DNA of 64,000 bases from SMYC01 sp963578475 (GTDB lineage: Bacteria; Acidobacteriota; Vicinamibacteria; Marinacidobacterales; SMYC01). The stretch is from NCBI GenBank assembly GCA_963578475.1, contig CAUZCL010000011.1:1-64000 (forward strand). The letters are read 5' to 3'. Positions 38,285 through 47,625 of this stretch are shown here, piece after piece (positions within the stretch are counted from its first letter, which is position 1; every line of letters starts with the position of its first letter). Made by a program: the position numbers and the translations under genes. The notes beneath the pieces were generated by a model. It was not told the origin of the DNA. It searched no databases and saw nothing but the letters and a program-made list of their open reading frames with translations.

Positions 38285-38409
38285 ACAGGCTATAACATTG
38301 ACATGACAAGGCTAGCTTCGATTTGATCAGACCACGAATGCTCTCCGCACGGTTTCTGCAGGGCACGAGCCGAGACGAAAGCTCTCCTTTTAAAAATTTT
38401 CAGGTAGTG

Positions 38410-39129
38410 CTAGCTGAGCTTCGTAGCTTTCTCCGCGAGCACGTCTTCCATGCACGCGCGAACGCGCTCCATCAAACGCAAGCGATCGCGAGCGCCGAGC
38501 CCCTCGGTCTCAATCGGCTCCTGGAAGAAGATCTCGATCGTTCCCGACCGGATCCGGTTGCTTCCCGGAGGCATGAGCTCGAAAGCGCCCACCACGGTAA
38601 TCGGGAGTATCGAGACGCCTGACTCTGTCGCCATATGGAAGCCTCCTTTCTTGAAGGGCAGAAGCTTCCCCGTGCGACTGCGCGTCCCTTCCGGCGCGAT
38701 GAGAAACGAAGCGCCCGCGCCCGCAAGACTCGCCGCGTGGCGCACGCTCGCGATAGCGCGCTCCCGATTGCTGCGGTCCACGGGCACGAAGCCTCCAAGA
38801 CGCATCGCCGTCGCGAGCACAGGGAGCTTGAACAACTCCATCTTCCCGAGTGCCCGTACTTCCCCCGGAAGGTGTAGCCAAACCGCAGGCGCATCAAGAT
38901 TTGAATTGTGGTTCATCATGTAGATGAAGTGCGGTCCATCGCCTAGCCGCTCGCGGCCATGCACCACGATGCGAATGCGCGCGAGAAGAAACCCCATGCG
39001 CACGCCTAAGCGCCCGAGCCAGTAGAGTGGGCGCGCATTGCCGGTTAGCAAGGTGTACGGGATACCGATAAGCCCAGCGAGAAACGTATAGATGGGCAGA
39101 ACCACCAGAAGCAAGAGACTCGTAAGCAT
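38410..39129 (-). CDS. plsC: 1-acyl-sn-glycerol-3-phosphate acyltransferase
   Basis: 239 residues. Transfers an acyl chain to lysophosphatidic acid in phospholipid synthesis, at the inner membrane. The N-terminal membrane segment is TSLLLLVVLPIYTFLAGLIG. The HX4D motif is NHNSNLDAP, and the acceptor motifs are FVPVDRSNRERA and IAPEGTRSRTG. It lies downstream of carD but a strong terminator separates them. Intact. Confidence 0.9.
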   Translation of the reverse strand: MLTSLLLLVVLPIYTFLAGLIGIPYTLLTGNARPLYWLGRLGVRMGFLLARIRIVVHGRERLGDGPHFIYMMNHNSNLDAPAVWLHLPGEVRALGKMELFKLPVLATAMRLGGFVPVDRSNRERAIASVRHAASLAGAGASFLIAPEGTRSRTGKLLPFKKGGFHMATESGVSILPITVVGAFELMPPGSNRIRSGTIEIFFQEPIETEGLGARDRLRLMERVRACMEDVLAEKATKLS

Positions 39130-39137
39130 AAAAGGAA

Positions 39138-39166
39138 AGCCCCTCCAGCCTAAGGCTGGAGGGGCT
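39138..39166 (-). terminator. Intrinsic terminator of carD
   Basis: Perfect 13-bp arms (39138-39150 and 39154-39166) with a three-base loop, GC-rich, followed on the minus strand by TTCCTTTT. It lies between the carD stop (39195) and the plsC start (39129). The hairpin is symmetric enough to stop plus-strand transcription poorly, as no T-run follows on that strand. Confidence 0.75.
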
Positions 39167-39194
39167 ATGATGGTATCAGCACTAGCCGAGGCTT

Positions 39195-39869
39195 CTAGCA
39201 GTAGCGATTGATGGAAATAGAAATTGGCTGCTTTTGTCCTTTGCCTTGTTTGACTTTCGTCGAGGCGCGCACGAGAGGTTTGCGCGCAACGCCCTCACTA
39301 CGACCGTTTTCCACCATGGCGGCCATGGTGGTCCTTTTGAGGAGCGTTTTGAGGCTCATGCGGCCTTTCTTTTTGGTCTCCATGCCTCGAGAGAGAGCGA
39401 TGTCGATCTTCTGCTCTACGAGGTCCTGGGGTTCTGCAGCAACTTCCGCAACCTCACTCACGATGAGAAACCGCGCGCGGTCTAGCATGCGTTTCTCACG
39501 GAAAGAGAGGCTTTTCTTCTTGCTCAAGAAGGAAAGGTCTTGGAGTACGCCAGCAACGTCATAAATCGAGCCGCTGCGCATCTTGTCAGAATTATCCTTG
39601 TAGCGTCCCTTCCAGTTCGAGTGGGTCTCGATCTTCCGATTCTCCAGAAGGTCGAAGATCCGCGCGACGTCTTTGTTCGAGATCACCCGGCGTACACCGA
39701 CGCCCTCGACGTTCGCGATGGGAACCTTCACGACGGTGGAGTTCGCCAGGATGCGCAGTTTATAAAAACGGTACTCCTTGGTCAGTTCGATCTCATCCGA
39801 TTGAATATCCTCGACAACTCCAATACCATGATTGGGATAAACGACTTTATCCCCGATTTGAAACGCCAT
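39195..39869 (-). CDS. carD: CarD-family transcription regulator
   Basis: 224 residues from ATG 39869, with GAGGTGTGG upstream; an in-frame start at 39887 is less likely. The N-terminal CdnL/TRCF RNA-polymerase-interacting domain (FQIGDKVVYPNHGIGVVEDI) binds the beta subunit and stabilises open complexes. The middle helical DNA-binding part (NWKGRYKDNSDKMRSGSIYD, LSFREKRMLDRARFLIVSEV) follows. The basic C-terminal tail is longer than in CdnL (about 60 extra residues, rich in Lys/Arg), recalling the AT-hook-like tail of myxobacterial CarD but without clear AT-hooks. Intact. Confidence 0.92.
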   Translation of the reverse strand: MAFQIGDKVVYPNHGIGVVEDIQSDEIELTKEYRFYKLRILANSTVVKVPIANVEGVGVRRVISNKDVARIFDLLENRKIETHSNWKGRYKDNSDKMRSGSIYDVAGVLQDLSFLSKKKSLSFREKRMLDRARFLIVSEVAEVAAEPQDLVEQKIDIALSRGMETKKKGRMSLKTLLKRTTMAAMVENGRSEGVARKPLVRASTKVKQGKGQKQPISISINRYC

Positions 39870-40184
39870 CCACACCTCGCTTTTCAATAAAAAGGGCCCT
39901 CGAATGATACCACAATTCAGTCAATAAAACTACTAAATAATGAGCTGACATGAGTTTAGTGGGCGATCGTTTCGATGCCAAACGACGTCAACCGAATGTA
40001 TGTTAGTCTTGGAACCATTAGTGCCTAACAAGTCGCGATTTCAACTCGGCGAGGCCCTTGTTTAAGGTGGTCGAGTGGTGTTGGGGACGCACCGGACTCT
40101 AGCTATGATTCTGAACCAGTTCTCCGGGAATCACGTCAAAGCGTTACATACTAACGATTTATGGCACACGAACCCAAGCGGCCT
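39870..40184. other. Intergenic stretch without recognisable gene
   Basis: Upstream of carD and before the tRNA promoter. The first about 90 bases are AT-rich, as expected for a carD promoter region, but no convincing -35/-10 pair was found. No coding frame, tRNA or hairpin stands out. Confidence 0.5.
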
Positions 40185-40212
40185 TTGGCAACACCCTCCC
40201 ATCTGTTACACT
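40185..40212 (+). promoter_or_regulatory. Candidate promoter of tRNA-Leu
   Basis: TTGGCA (40185-40190), 16-base spacer, TACACT (40207-40212), about 50 bases before the mature tRNA. Placement and match support it. Confidence 0.5.
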
Positions 40213-40264
40213 GCATCTCGTTTTCGGCAACGAGCCTGCCCGCTCAGGCGCGTGCCTGACGCTG

Positions 40265-40352
40265 GCCGGAGTGGCGGAATTGGTAGACGCACGGGATTCA
40301 AAATCCCGCGGTCCTTGCGGCTGTGAGGGTTCGATTCCCTCCTCCGGCACCA
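40265..40352 (+). tRNA. tRNA-Leu (anticodon CAA)
   Basis: An 88-base type II tRNA with a long variable arm. The acceptor pairs GCCGGAG with CTCCGGC, then discriminator A and an encoded CCA. The anticodon stem CGGGA/TCCCG encloses TTCAAAA, giving anticodon CAA (reads UUG). The T arm contains GGTTCGATTCC. The D arm holds GGCGGAATTGGTAGACGC. Confidence 0.95.
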
Positions 40353-40466
40353 GCGACGCAAATGTCGCGACAAGAAGCTCATCACGTCGTCTGGACACGG
40401 AACTTCTACGGACGCGCACCGTAATTTCTTTTTAGGGGGATGTCTGCGGACATGTGTCCCAATTAG

Positions 40467-41340
40467 ATGATTGGTAAAACGCTCTCACATTACACAATCC
40501 TCGAGGAAATCACCCGCGGTGAGCTCCAGACTGTCTACCGCGACCGCGCCCACGACGAAAAGCTCCACCGCGAGGTCGCGCTCAAAGTCCTACCACCGGA
40601 ACTGGTGAAGGACAGCGAGCGCCGCCAACGCTTCGTGCAAGAGGCCACCGCGGCGGCAGCGCTCGAGCACCCTCACATTGCCGTCATCCACGAGATCGAC
40701 GAGGCGGACGGCATGATTTTCATCGCCATGGAGCTTCTGCGCGGGAAGAGCCTGGCCGATCGCATGGCAACAAGCGAGGAGCGGCTCTCGCTGCGCGAAG
40801 GATTGGAGCTCGCAAGCGGCGGCGCTCGAGGGCTCGCCTACGCGCATGGTGCATCGCGACGTCAAACCGGGCAACATCATGCTGACGGGCGAAGGCCACC
40901 CCAAGCTCATCGATTTCGGTCTAGCGAAGCTCCTCGACGCGGAAAAAAATCCTTTTCTCAGCGAGACCCGCCCCGACGAATTGGCCCAGAAGCACGTCAC
41001 TCGCGAGAGCGTCATCGAGGGAACGGTCTCGTATATGTCGCCTGAGCAGGCGCGCGGGGGGAAAGTCGACCCGCGAAGCGATATCTTCAGCTTTGGCCTA
41101 TTGCTCTTTCACTTCCTGGGCGGACGGCCACCGTTCGAAGGCAAAAGTCGCATCGACACCCTCTACGCCATCCTGCGGGACCCGACCCCAAAGATCCCCG
41201 GCTTGAACGCGGAAGAGCGGCAGGTTCTACAGCCGATCATCGACCGATGTCTCGAAAAAGAGCCAGACAAGCGCTACGAGAGCATGGCGGTGGTGCTCCA
41301 GGATTTGAAGCGCGCTCGTCAGCGCCTCGCTTCCGGCAAG
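40467..41340 (+). pseudogene. Serine/threonine protein kinase (PknB-type), frameshifted and truncated
   Basis: Kinase domain start MIGKTLSHYTILEEI; Lys in REVALKVLP; catalytic loop HRDVKPGNIM; DFG in KLIDFGLAKL; APE-like SYMSPEQARGG. The glycine loop is abnormal (TRGELQT, one Gly only). Near 40846 about eleven bases appear missing between LAYAH and MVHRDVK, shifting the frame. Kinase-like sequence ends at RARQRLASGK (about 41340). Beyond it the same frame runs on antisense to a MATE gene, so the C-terminal part (normally a long TPR or WD-like tail) is lost at that junction. Confidence 0.75.
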
Positions 41341-41585
41341 GATTCGGTGAGCCCGACCGCTGCGAGCGCCTCGGAGCCTAGGCGCGCGACAAAAAAGGCG
41401 TCGACAACGGCGAAGACAGACTCGCCCGCCATCTCGAGCACCATGGGTACCGCGAGAAGCCCCACCACCCGATTGAGGCTCCCATTGGTGAAGTCCTGTT
41501 CACTTCCTTGAAGGGATTCTTTGATCGAAGCCCATAGGCTCGTAGCACTCGAACGTTCGATGGTCGAGCCGACTTCGCGATTCAT
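41340..41585 (-). pseudogene. MATE-family efflux transporter, N-terminal fragment
   Basis: From ATG 41585 (AGGAG upstream) about 82 residues are MATE-like: DFTNGSLNRVVGLLAVPMVL, then FAVVDAFFVARLGSEALAAVGL, the first two helices of the family. It stops at LTES, exactly where the kinase fragment on the other strand ends. The remaining 370 or so residues are absent. MATE proteins export cationic compounds with Na+ or H+; this fragment cannot work alone. Confidence 0.7.
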
Positions 41586-41744
41586 CGATGGCTAACTCCT
41601 GAAGACCAAGATAAAAAACGGACAGACGGGTGGGAGGGGAATGCTCAGGAATGCTCGGGCCTTCTACGACCTGAGCATCAATCCATCAATCGAGAGCTAG
41701 CATCTTGCGAGGATTGTAGCTCATTCCGTGAGCGGTCAAGCAGC

Positions 41745-41927
41745 TCAATTACCCGGACTGTATTCGAAGCGCGTGATCTCGCCATCCCTGACCTCGATCT
41801 CGAAGTCGATGGGCGCGCAACAGTTCTGACAATCCTCGACCAGAGACTGACGCCCGCGCACCAAGCTCACGGTCAAGGCGGAGTGCTGCAAGCATGACGG
41901 ACAGCAAAACGTGACGACTTCTTCCAT
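41745..41927 (-). CDS. CPXCG-motif cysteine-rich small protein
   Basis: 60 residues with two Cys pairs (FCCPSCLQ and DCQNCC), a probable zinc ribbon, and the ending EIEVRDGEITRFEYSP seen in CPXCG-motif proteins. The first motif reads CPSC followed by L, not G. The function of the family is unknown. Intact. Confidence 0.75.
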   Translation of the reverse strand: MEEVVTFCCPSCLQHSALTVSLVRGRQSLVEDCQNCCAPIDFEIEVRDGEITRFEYSPGN

Positions 41928-42036
41928 CGAGCAGGCCCTTCGGGTTACGGAAGTATCGATACTCGCACAAAATGTAGCGCCGCCGTAAGACCGATGGTCC
42001 GCGCGACGCCAATCGAACGACGAGCCGACATCGACC

Positions 42037-43059
42037 TCAGTTTCCGTCGCCGCTCGCGACCGCGGCGACGAGTGCCAAGTCCTGCTCGCGAACGGTACTG
42101 ACGTTGAACTTGCGCGCGGAGGCGGCCATGCGCGTCAGCGCGGCGCCTATTGCCATGGCCGGCTCGGTCTCGCCCTTCTTCACCCGATGGAAACGCACCG
42201 GATTGATCCGAGCCACGACGTAGGTTCTCAAATAGGGCGATTTGAAACCGCGCTCCTTGAGGAAGGCAACTATCTCTTTCACGCGCTCGTCGATCCCCAA
42301 GAGCCGGGCGGCCCAGCCTTCGCGCTGCCGAAGGCTCTTCACCAGCGAGCTCGAGGCGAAAGTGTCGACTTTACGCAAGAACGAAAAATAGGGGCTTCCC
42401 GCGAAGCGGCCTTGCTCCGCATAGAGGATGCCGAGGGTGAGAAGGGCCGGCTCTTCGAACTCCGCGGCGTAGTCCTTTTCATTCGAGCGAGGCTTGCGCA
42501 CGGCGCGCTCGCGCGCCATGCGGATGACTTCGAGGCTTCGGTCCTTCAAGTTGTGCGCCTTCTCGGTATTGAGCGCCAGGATCTTGAACGCGAGCTCTTC
42601 GTCGGGAGAGATGAGCGCCGTCACCGTTTGGAGCCCGAGCACTTTGGCTGCTGCATGTCGGTGGCGGCCGTTCGGTGTCCAAAGTCGTCCATCGGGCGCT
42701 TGCACCACTATCAGCGGGTCGAGAAAAACACCCGCTTCTTCGATTTTTTGTGCGAGACGCTTCGTGTGCGTCGGCGAGAGGTCTCGCTGGAACGGCGTCG
42801 GCTCGACCGCATGGTACGGGATGACGGCCACGAGGAGGGGCTTGCCGGAGAACGGCTCACGGTAGGCGCCAATCGGCGTGCCTCCGAGTTCGCGAACTCG
42901 CTGCGAGAGGCTCGCGAGCGCTGGGTCGTCGATACCCAAGAGTACGTCCGTACCGGCGGGTCCCCGCTTCTCTTTTCTCGGCGTCAGCCGTTTGCGCGCG
43001 GCGCCAGCTTTGGCCTTTTTTTTCTTGACGGTCTTGGTCTCCTTGGTCGCTTTAGCCAC
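42037..43059 (-). CDS. ParB/Srx-fold (ParB N-terminal domain) protein
   Basis: About 340 residues; start chosen at GTG 43059, behind AGGTGG. A Lys-rich low-complexity leader (VKKKKAKAGAARKR) precedes a ParB N-terminal domain: HTKRLAQKIEEAGVFLDPLI, then TPNGRHRHAAAKVLG, where the Arg-rich motif replaces the CTP-binding GERRxxA of true ParB. The C-terminal half is helical and unlike ParB helix-turn-helix. No parA, parS or chromosome-partition neighbours are present, so it is a stand-alone family member, function unknown. A perfect 20-bp palindrome overlaps its ribosome site. Confidence 0.75.
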   Translation of the reverse strand: MAKATKETKTVKKKKAKAGAARKRLTPRKEKRGPAGTDVLLGIDDPALASLSQRVRELGGTPIGAYREPFSGKPLLVAVIPYHAVEPTPFQRDLSPTHTKRLAQKIEEAGVFLDPLIVVQAPDGRLWTPNGRHRHAAAKVLGLQTVTALISPDEELAFKILALNTEKAHNLKDRSLEVIRMARERAVRKPRSNEKDYAAEFEEPALLTLGILYAEQGRFAGSPYFSFLRKVDTFASSSLVKSLRQREGWAARLLGIDERVKEIVAFLKERGFKSPYLRTYVVARINPVRFHRVKKGETEPAMAIGAALTRMAASARKFNVSTVREQDLALVAAVASGDGN

Positions 43060-43079
43060 AATCCACCTCGAGGTGGATT
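43060..43079. promoter_or_regulatory. Perfect 20-bp palindrome at the start of the ParB-like gene
   Basis: AATCCACCTCGAGGTGGATT is its own reverse complement and contains the ribosome-binding AGGTGG of the gene. It could be a protein operator (autoregulation by the ParB-like protein is an attractive guess) or an RNA hairpin that hides the ribosome site. Confidence 0.6.
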
Positions 43080-43181
43080 CTACGTGGCTCGCGCTCTCGC
43101 GACAATGACCGCTATCGCCATGACCATATACGGATCGTGGCACTTGACGTCCTCGACTCCAATGACTGATGCTGCCGGATC

Positions 43182-44801
43182 ATGACGCGTCGCATCAGCT
43201 GTCTCTTCTTGTCGTGGCTCATCGTGGGATCCCTTGGCTCGGCGACCGCACAGCCGGCCTCGCCTCCGACCCTCATTGTTATCGTCGTCGTCGACCAGAT
43301 GCGCGCCGACTACGTTGAACGCTTTCAGCATCAATGGACGTCGGCCCTGCGAGACTCGTCGACAAGGGCGCCTGGTTTCGGCAGGCGGCCTATCCGTACT
43401 TTCAAACCAACACCTGCGTTGGCCACGCGACGATTGCCACGGGGAGCCCCCGGAGACGCACGGCATCATCGGCAACAACTGGTACGACCGCGCCGAGGGT
43501 CGCTTGCGGGCGTGTGCCGACGATACTGAGTGGCGCCTACTCAGCTACGGCGCGCCGGTCGAGGCGGCTCTGGGTCCCGGCAGCTTGCTCGTCCCCACGC
43601 TCGGCGACGAGCTGTACGCACAAGGCGCGACCGAAGCTCGGGTCGTCAGCCTCTCGATGAAGCCACGGGTGGCCATAATGCTGGCTGGCCACTGGGCCAA
43701 CGCCGTCGTCTGGCAGCACGATCGCACCTGGGTCACCTCGACCGCTTACTCCGACGCGACGATTCCCTTCGTCGCAACCTTCTCGGAGGAAATCCCATCG
43801 AGCGCGATCACGGCGCAGTTTGGGCCCGAACCCTACCGAACGAGGCGTCTCTCTTCGAGAACAACACGCCGACCAGCCGGCCACTCGAGGGATGGACGGG
43901 GTCGTTCCCACATTCCCTCCTCGGCCGGGGCGGTTCGCCCGACCTGCTGTTCCGGCAGCAGTGGACGGAGAGCCCGTTCTCGAACGACCACCTCGGCCGG
44001 CTGGCGGTCGCGGCAATCGACGCGCTCCAGCTTGGCCAGCGTCGGGCGACGGATTATCTCGCGGTCGGCTTCTCGGCACTCGATTGGACTGGACACCATT
44101 TCGGTCCGCGCAGCCACGAGGTGCAGGACGTTCTGATCCGGTTGGATCGCACCTTGGGCACTCTGATCGACCATCTCGATCTGACGGTAGGGACCGACAG
44201 CTACGTCGTCGCGTTGACGGCCGATCACAGCGTCATGCCGATTCCCGAGCACCATGTGACTCAGCGGCTCAACGCGGGATGTATTGCGGCCGATCGCATC
44301 GTCGCAGCCGCCGAGAAGGCCACGCGTCGGTGGCTCGGCCCTGAGCCTCACGTCGCTCAGCTCGAGGAGCAGGATCTCTACTTCGCGCGCGGGGTCTACG
44401 ACCAGCTCCTCGCACGGCCCGATGCGCTCGAGGACGTCATGAGCGCTATCCGATCGATCGAAGGTGTCGCGAAGGTCTTTCGCGCCGACACGATCTCGCG
44501 TAGCCGCAGCACTGGCAGCGCCCTCGAGCACAACTACTATCCGGGTCGTAGCGGCGACCTGCTGGTCGTCCTGCGAGCTTATTGGACGACGTCGACCAAT
44601 GCCGCCGGCCACGGTACCAGCTACGGCTACGACACGCGGGTTCCGATCCTGCTCATGGGCCCCGGCATCCTTCCCGGCTAATACCTTAAAAAGGCCACGC
44701 CGGCCGACATCGCCCCGACGCTCGCTCATCTCAGCCACGTGACCCTAGCACATGCCGATGGGCGAGTACTGCTCGAGGCGCTCGGGGAGCCAAAGAGGTA
44801 G
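43182..44801 (+). pseudogene. Alkaline-phosphatase-superfamily (PafA-like) hydrolase, multiple lesions
   Basis: A signal peptide (SCLFLSWLIVGSLGSATAQ) is followed by LIVIVVVDQMRADYVERFQ (metal Asp). The frame then shifts near 43350 to the nucleophile region PYFQTNTCVGHATIATG, near 43450 to ETHGIIGNNWYDRAEG, and near 43825 to NEASLFENNTPTSRPLEG. Metal-binding LAVGFSALDWTGHHFGP and ALTADHSVMPIPEH are intact. A TAA at 44679-44681 (ILPG-stop-YLKKATPADIAPTL, Gln would fit) interrupts the end; the sense frame stops at 44801. This is the most damaged gene in the window. PafA-type enzymes are periplasmic phosphomonoesterases. Confidence 0.75.
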
Positions 44802-44803
44802 AA

Positions 44804-45052
44804 CTCGGCCATCACGATTTCGCTACACTTTACAATGACGGCCCGCACGACGCCTTCCTCGAAGACGTGACGGCTCGTCTCGAAGAGCACGCCTTTTGTG
44901 TGTGGCCGCGTTATCCGGTCGCCGGCCTCACGGTTGATCTCGTTGTCGAGAAGAATGGCGAAGCCTTCGGCATCGACCTCATCGGCTTTCCCGGGGATCT
45001 CGCCCCTGCCATCGATCTCGAGCGCTACCGGATGTTCCGACGGGCCGGCTAG
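44804..45052 (+). pseudogene. C-terminal fragment of a helicase-associated nuclease-like domain
   Basis: The frame reads HHDFATLYNDGPHDAFLEDV, TARLEEHAFCVWPRY, then VAGLTVDLVVEKNGEAFGID and LERYRMFRRAG. This resembles the end of superfamily-I helicases that carry a C-terminal nuclease-like fold (helix, D-L-V-V strand). No start codon or upstream part exists: it begins inside the tail of the phosphatase gene. I infer a deletion remnant; the assignment is by pattern memory only. Confidence 0.4.
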
Positions 45053-45166
45053 TCGCTCATAGCACTTAACGCTACGTAGAAGCATGGTCGCTCGCGGCGT
45101 CCCGGACATAACGGCACCTCCGGCCGCCGTTGCGTCCTCGGTCTCACCCCACTAGACTCCACGCCC

Positions 45167-47512
45167 ATGCGCATATTGTTGCAATCAGTCCTAGTGGTGA
45201 CTTTGCTGTCTTGCGGAGGCACGAACGAGAACACCGTCATTCGACTCGTCGACGAGTTTCCATCCGCTTCGATCACCGGAACGATGGAAGCGGCCGCGAC
45301 GGCCGAGCCGACGGAGTGGCGCTTCGACGCGGACGAGGAGCACGGCTTTACCGCTGGCGCCGGGATCACCGGATTGACGCTTCGCGACGGCCGCTTCACC
45401 GGCCGCTCGAGCACGAGCGTTCCCGTCATCCACGTCGAAAGAACACACGGTCTCGACGATCCCGATGTGCTGCACGAGGTCATCATTCGCGCCCGCATCT
45501 CCGAGGGGACCAATTTATGGGTGACCTTCGGCGGCGACGAGGACCCGGGGATCGAGCGCGCCGTCGCCTCGGCCGATGATTTTCCTTGGCCGATCACATC
45601 GCCCATCGTTGCGGGTGACGCCGTCCAGACGTACACGATCAGCGCCGCCTCCGCGTCGCGCGCATCCTTCCCCTCCTCGAGAATCCGGCACATCTTATTG
45701 CGTCCAACGGATGTCAGCGGCGCGGATTTCGAGATCGAGTCAGTGCGGCTCGTGTTCAGGAAGGAGCACCTCGCGAGCATCCCGGCGGGCGTCGGCTGGC
45801 AGGGGCTCTCCGAGATCTACCGCGAGACCATCGTCACGCGCGCGCCCGAAGAAGCAAGCTTCGAGCTGAGCGTTCCTTCGAGCGCGTTTTTCGATCTGGC
45901 AGTGGGTACGCTCGAAGAGAGCCCGGTTACGTTTCGCGTTTCAATCGACGATGAACCGCTTCTAACCCACACCGTCACGACGCCGCATCGCTGGGAAACG
46001 GTGCCGATCGATCTCACGGCCTGCGGGGACCGTCAAGGAACGTTGACGCTGAGTCTCTCGGCCGAACAACCCGGCGCCATTGGCTTCTGGGGGGCGCCCG
46101 TCCTGCGCCAACGTAACGTCCAGTTCGCCGACGGCCCGCGGGGCGTCATCGTCGTTCTCATCGACACACTCCGTAGCGACCGTCTCGACGCTTACGGCCA
46201 CGATCGCGAAACGGCGCCCCATATCCGTAGCCTCGCCGAGAACGGCGCTTTGTTCAAAGACGCGATCGCGCAGGGAGCTTGGACGAAAGTGTCGGTGCCC
46301 TCGATGCTGTCTTCGACCTACCCGACGTCTAACGGCATTTACGAGATGTACCATAAATTGCCGGCATCGGCGGATACGATGGCCGAAGCGTTCCGCGCCG
46401 CGGGCTATGCCACCTGGGCGGGCACGGGGAACAGTTTCTCGGGCCGAAGCACGAATCTCCACCAGGGAGTCGAAGTGCTCCACGAGAACGGCTCGCTCCA
46501 AGTTCCGGAAGGACAGAGCCGCAGCAAGAACGCGCGCATCCTCGTCGATCGACTCTTGCCGTGGCTCGAGAGCCATCACGACGTGCCGTTTTTCGTCTAT
46601 CTCCACCCAATCGATCCGCACAGCCCTTACGAGCCGTACAGGCCCTACGACACGAAGTGGGGCGCGCCGGACGGAAAGGAGCGCCACGATGAGCGCGTGG
46701 AGAAAGTACGGCCGTTCATCGAGAGCGACTTCCAAGAGCGCATGGGCCTGCCGCTTCGCGGCGAGCTCGAGGAAGCGGGCGTCGACGCCGAAGCTTTCGT
46801 GCAGCACGAGCTCGACATGTATGACGGTTCCATCCGGGCCGCGGATGCTGAGATCGGCCGTGTCCTCGAAAAGCTATCGGAGCTCGGGCTCGAAGAGGAC
46901 ACGCTCGTCGTTTTCCTGAGCGACCACGGCGAGGAGTTTCTCGACCACGGCGGGCATTTCCATGAAGAGAACGTCTATGGTGAGCTCACCAATGTGCCGC
47001 TCGTGATGCGCTGGCCACGCAGGATCGCGGCGGAGACCGTGATCGAGGACACCGTCGAGATCGTCGACGTCGTGCCGACCATCCTGGATCTCGTGGGGCT
47101 CCCGGTCCCTGAGAAGATGCAAGGGGAGAACTTGAAGGCCTTGCTCATGCCCTCGAGCGGCGAGCGGTGGACGCCTAAACCGGCGATCACTGAATGGACG
47201 CGACGCACCGACCAAAGAGACGAGGAGATGGTCGACGCCCGTAGCATCATCCTCGACGGCTACAAGCTCATCCACAACTTCGAGCGCCCCGACGGGTTTC
47301 CCGAATACGAGCTCTACGATCACGCGAAGGATCCGCTCGACCAGAACGACATCGCCTCGGACCACGCGGAGATCGTGGAGCGGCTCGCGAGCCAGCTAGC
47401 CGGTTGGCACGAATGGGCGCTTGCGAACGCGCTGCCTAGCGACGCCGAGTCGATAGAGGCCCTCGACTCCGAAGAGCTCGAGCGGCTCAGAAGCCTAGGC
47501 TACGTGCAATAG
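45167..47512 (+). CDS. Sulfatase-family lipoprotein hydrolase
   Basis: 781 residues, lipoprotein signal with LLSC. An N-terminal beta-sandwich of about 300 residues is followed by the sulfatase domain: metal Asp in VIVVLIDTLRSDRLDAYG; active-site region AWTKVSVPSMLSSTYPTSNG; then YLHPIDPHSPYEPY and FLSDHGEEFLDHGGHFHEEN. The usual sulfatase box C/S-x-P-x-R is absent (SVPSM, no Arg), so formylglycine formation is unlikely. A Ser or Thr nucleophile, as in phosphoryl-transferring relatives, is more plausible. Substrate unknown. Intact. Confidence 0.85.
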   Translation: MRILLQSVLVVTLLSCGGTNENTVIRLVDEFPSASITGTMEAAATAEPTEWRFDADEEHGFTAGAGITGLTLRDGRFTGRSSTSVPVIHVERTHGLDDPDVLHEVIIRARISEGTNLWVTFGGDEDPGIERAVASADDFPWPITSPIVAGDAVQTYTISAASASRASFPSSRIRHILLRPTDVSGADFEIESVRLVFRKEHLASIPAGVGWQGLSEIYRETIVTRAPEEASFELSVPSSAFFDLAVGTLEESPVTFRVSIDDEPLLTHTVTTPHRWETVPIDLTACGDRQGTLTLSLSAEQPGAIGFWGAPVLRQRNVQFADGPRGVIVVLIDTLRSDRLDAYGHDRETAPHIRSLAENGALFKDAIAQGAWTKVSVPSMLSSTYPTSNGIYEMYHKLPASADTMAEAFRAAGYATWAGTGNSFSGRSTNLHQGVEVLHENGSLQVPEGQSRSKNARILVDRLLPWLESHHDVPFFVYLHPIDPHSPYEPYRPYDTKWGAPDGKERHDERVEKVRPFIESDFQERMGLPLRGELEEAGVDAEAFVQHELDMYDGSIRAADAEIGRVLEKLSELGLEEDTLVVFLSDHGEEFLDHGGHFHEENVYGELTNVPLVMRWPRRIAAETVIEDTVEIVDVVPTILDLVGLPVPEKMQGENLKALLMPSSGERWTPKPAITEWTRRTDQRDEEMVDARSIILDGYKLIHNFERPDGFPEYELYDHAKDPLDQNDIASDHAEIVERLASQLAGWHEWALANALPSDAESIEALDSEELERLRSLGYVQ

Positions 47513-47625
47513 CCTCCTTCGAGCTCATCCTAGTCGTTTCGTACCCGCACCGCCATGAAACATTTCAAGCGAAATCGACGCGGCATTCGTCTTCGCTCAG
47601 TGCTTTGTGCTAGCTTTACAGCACC

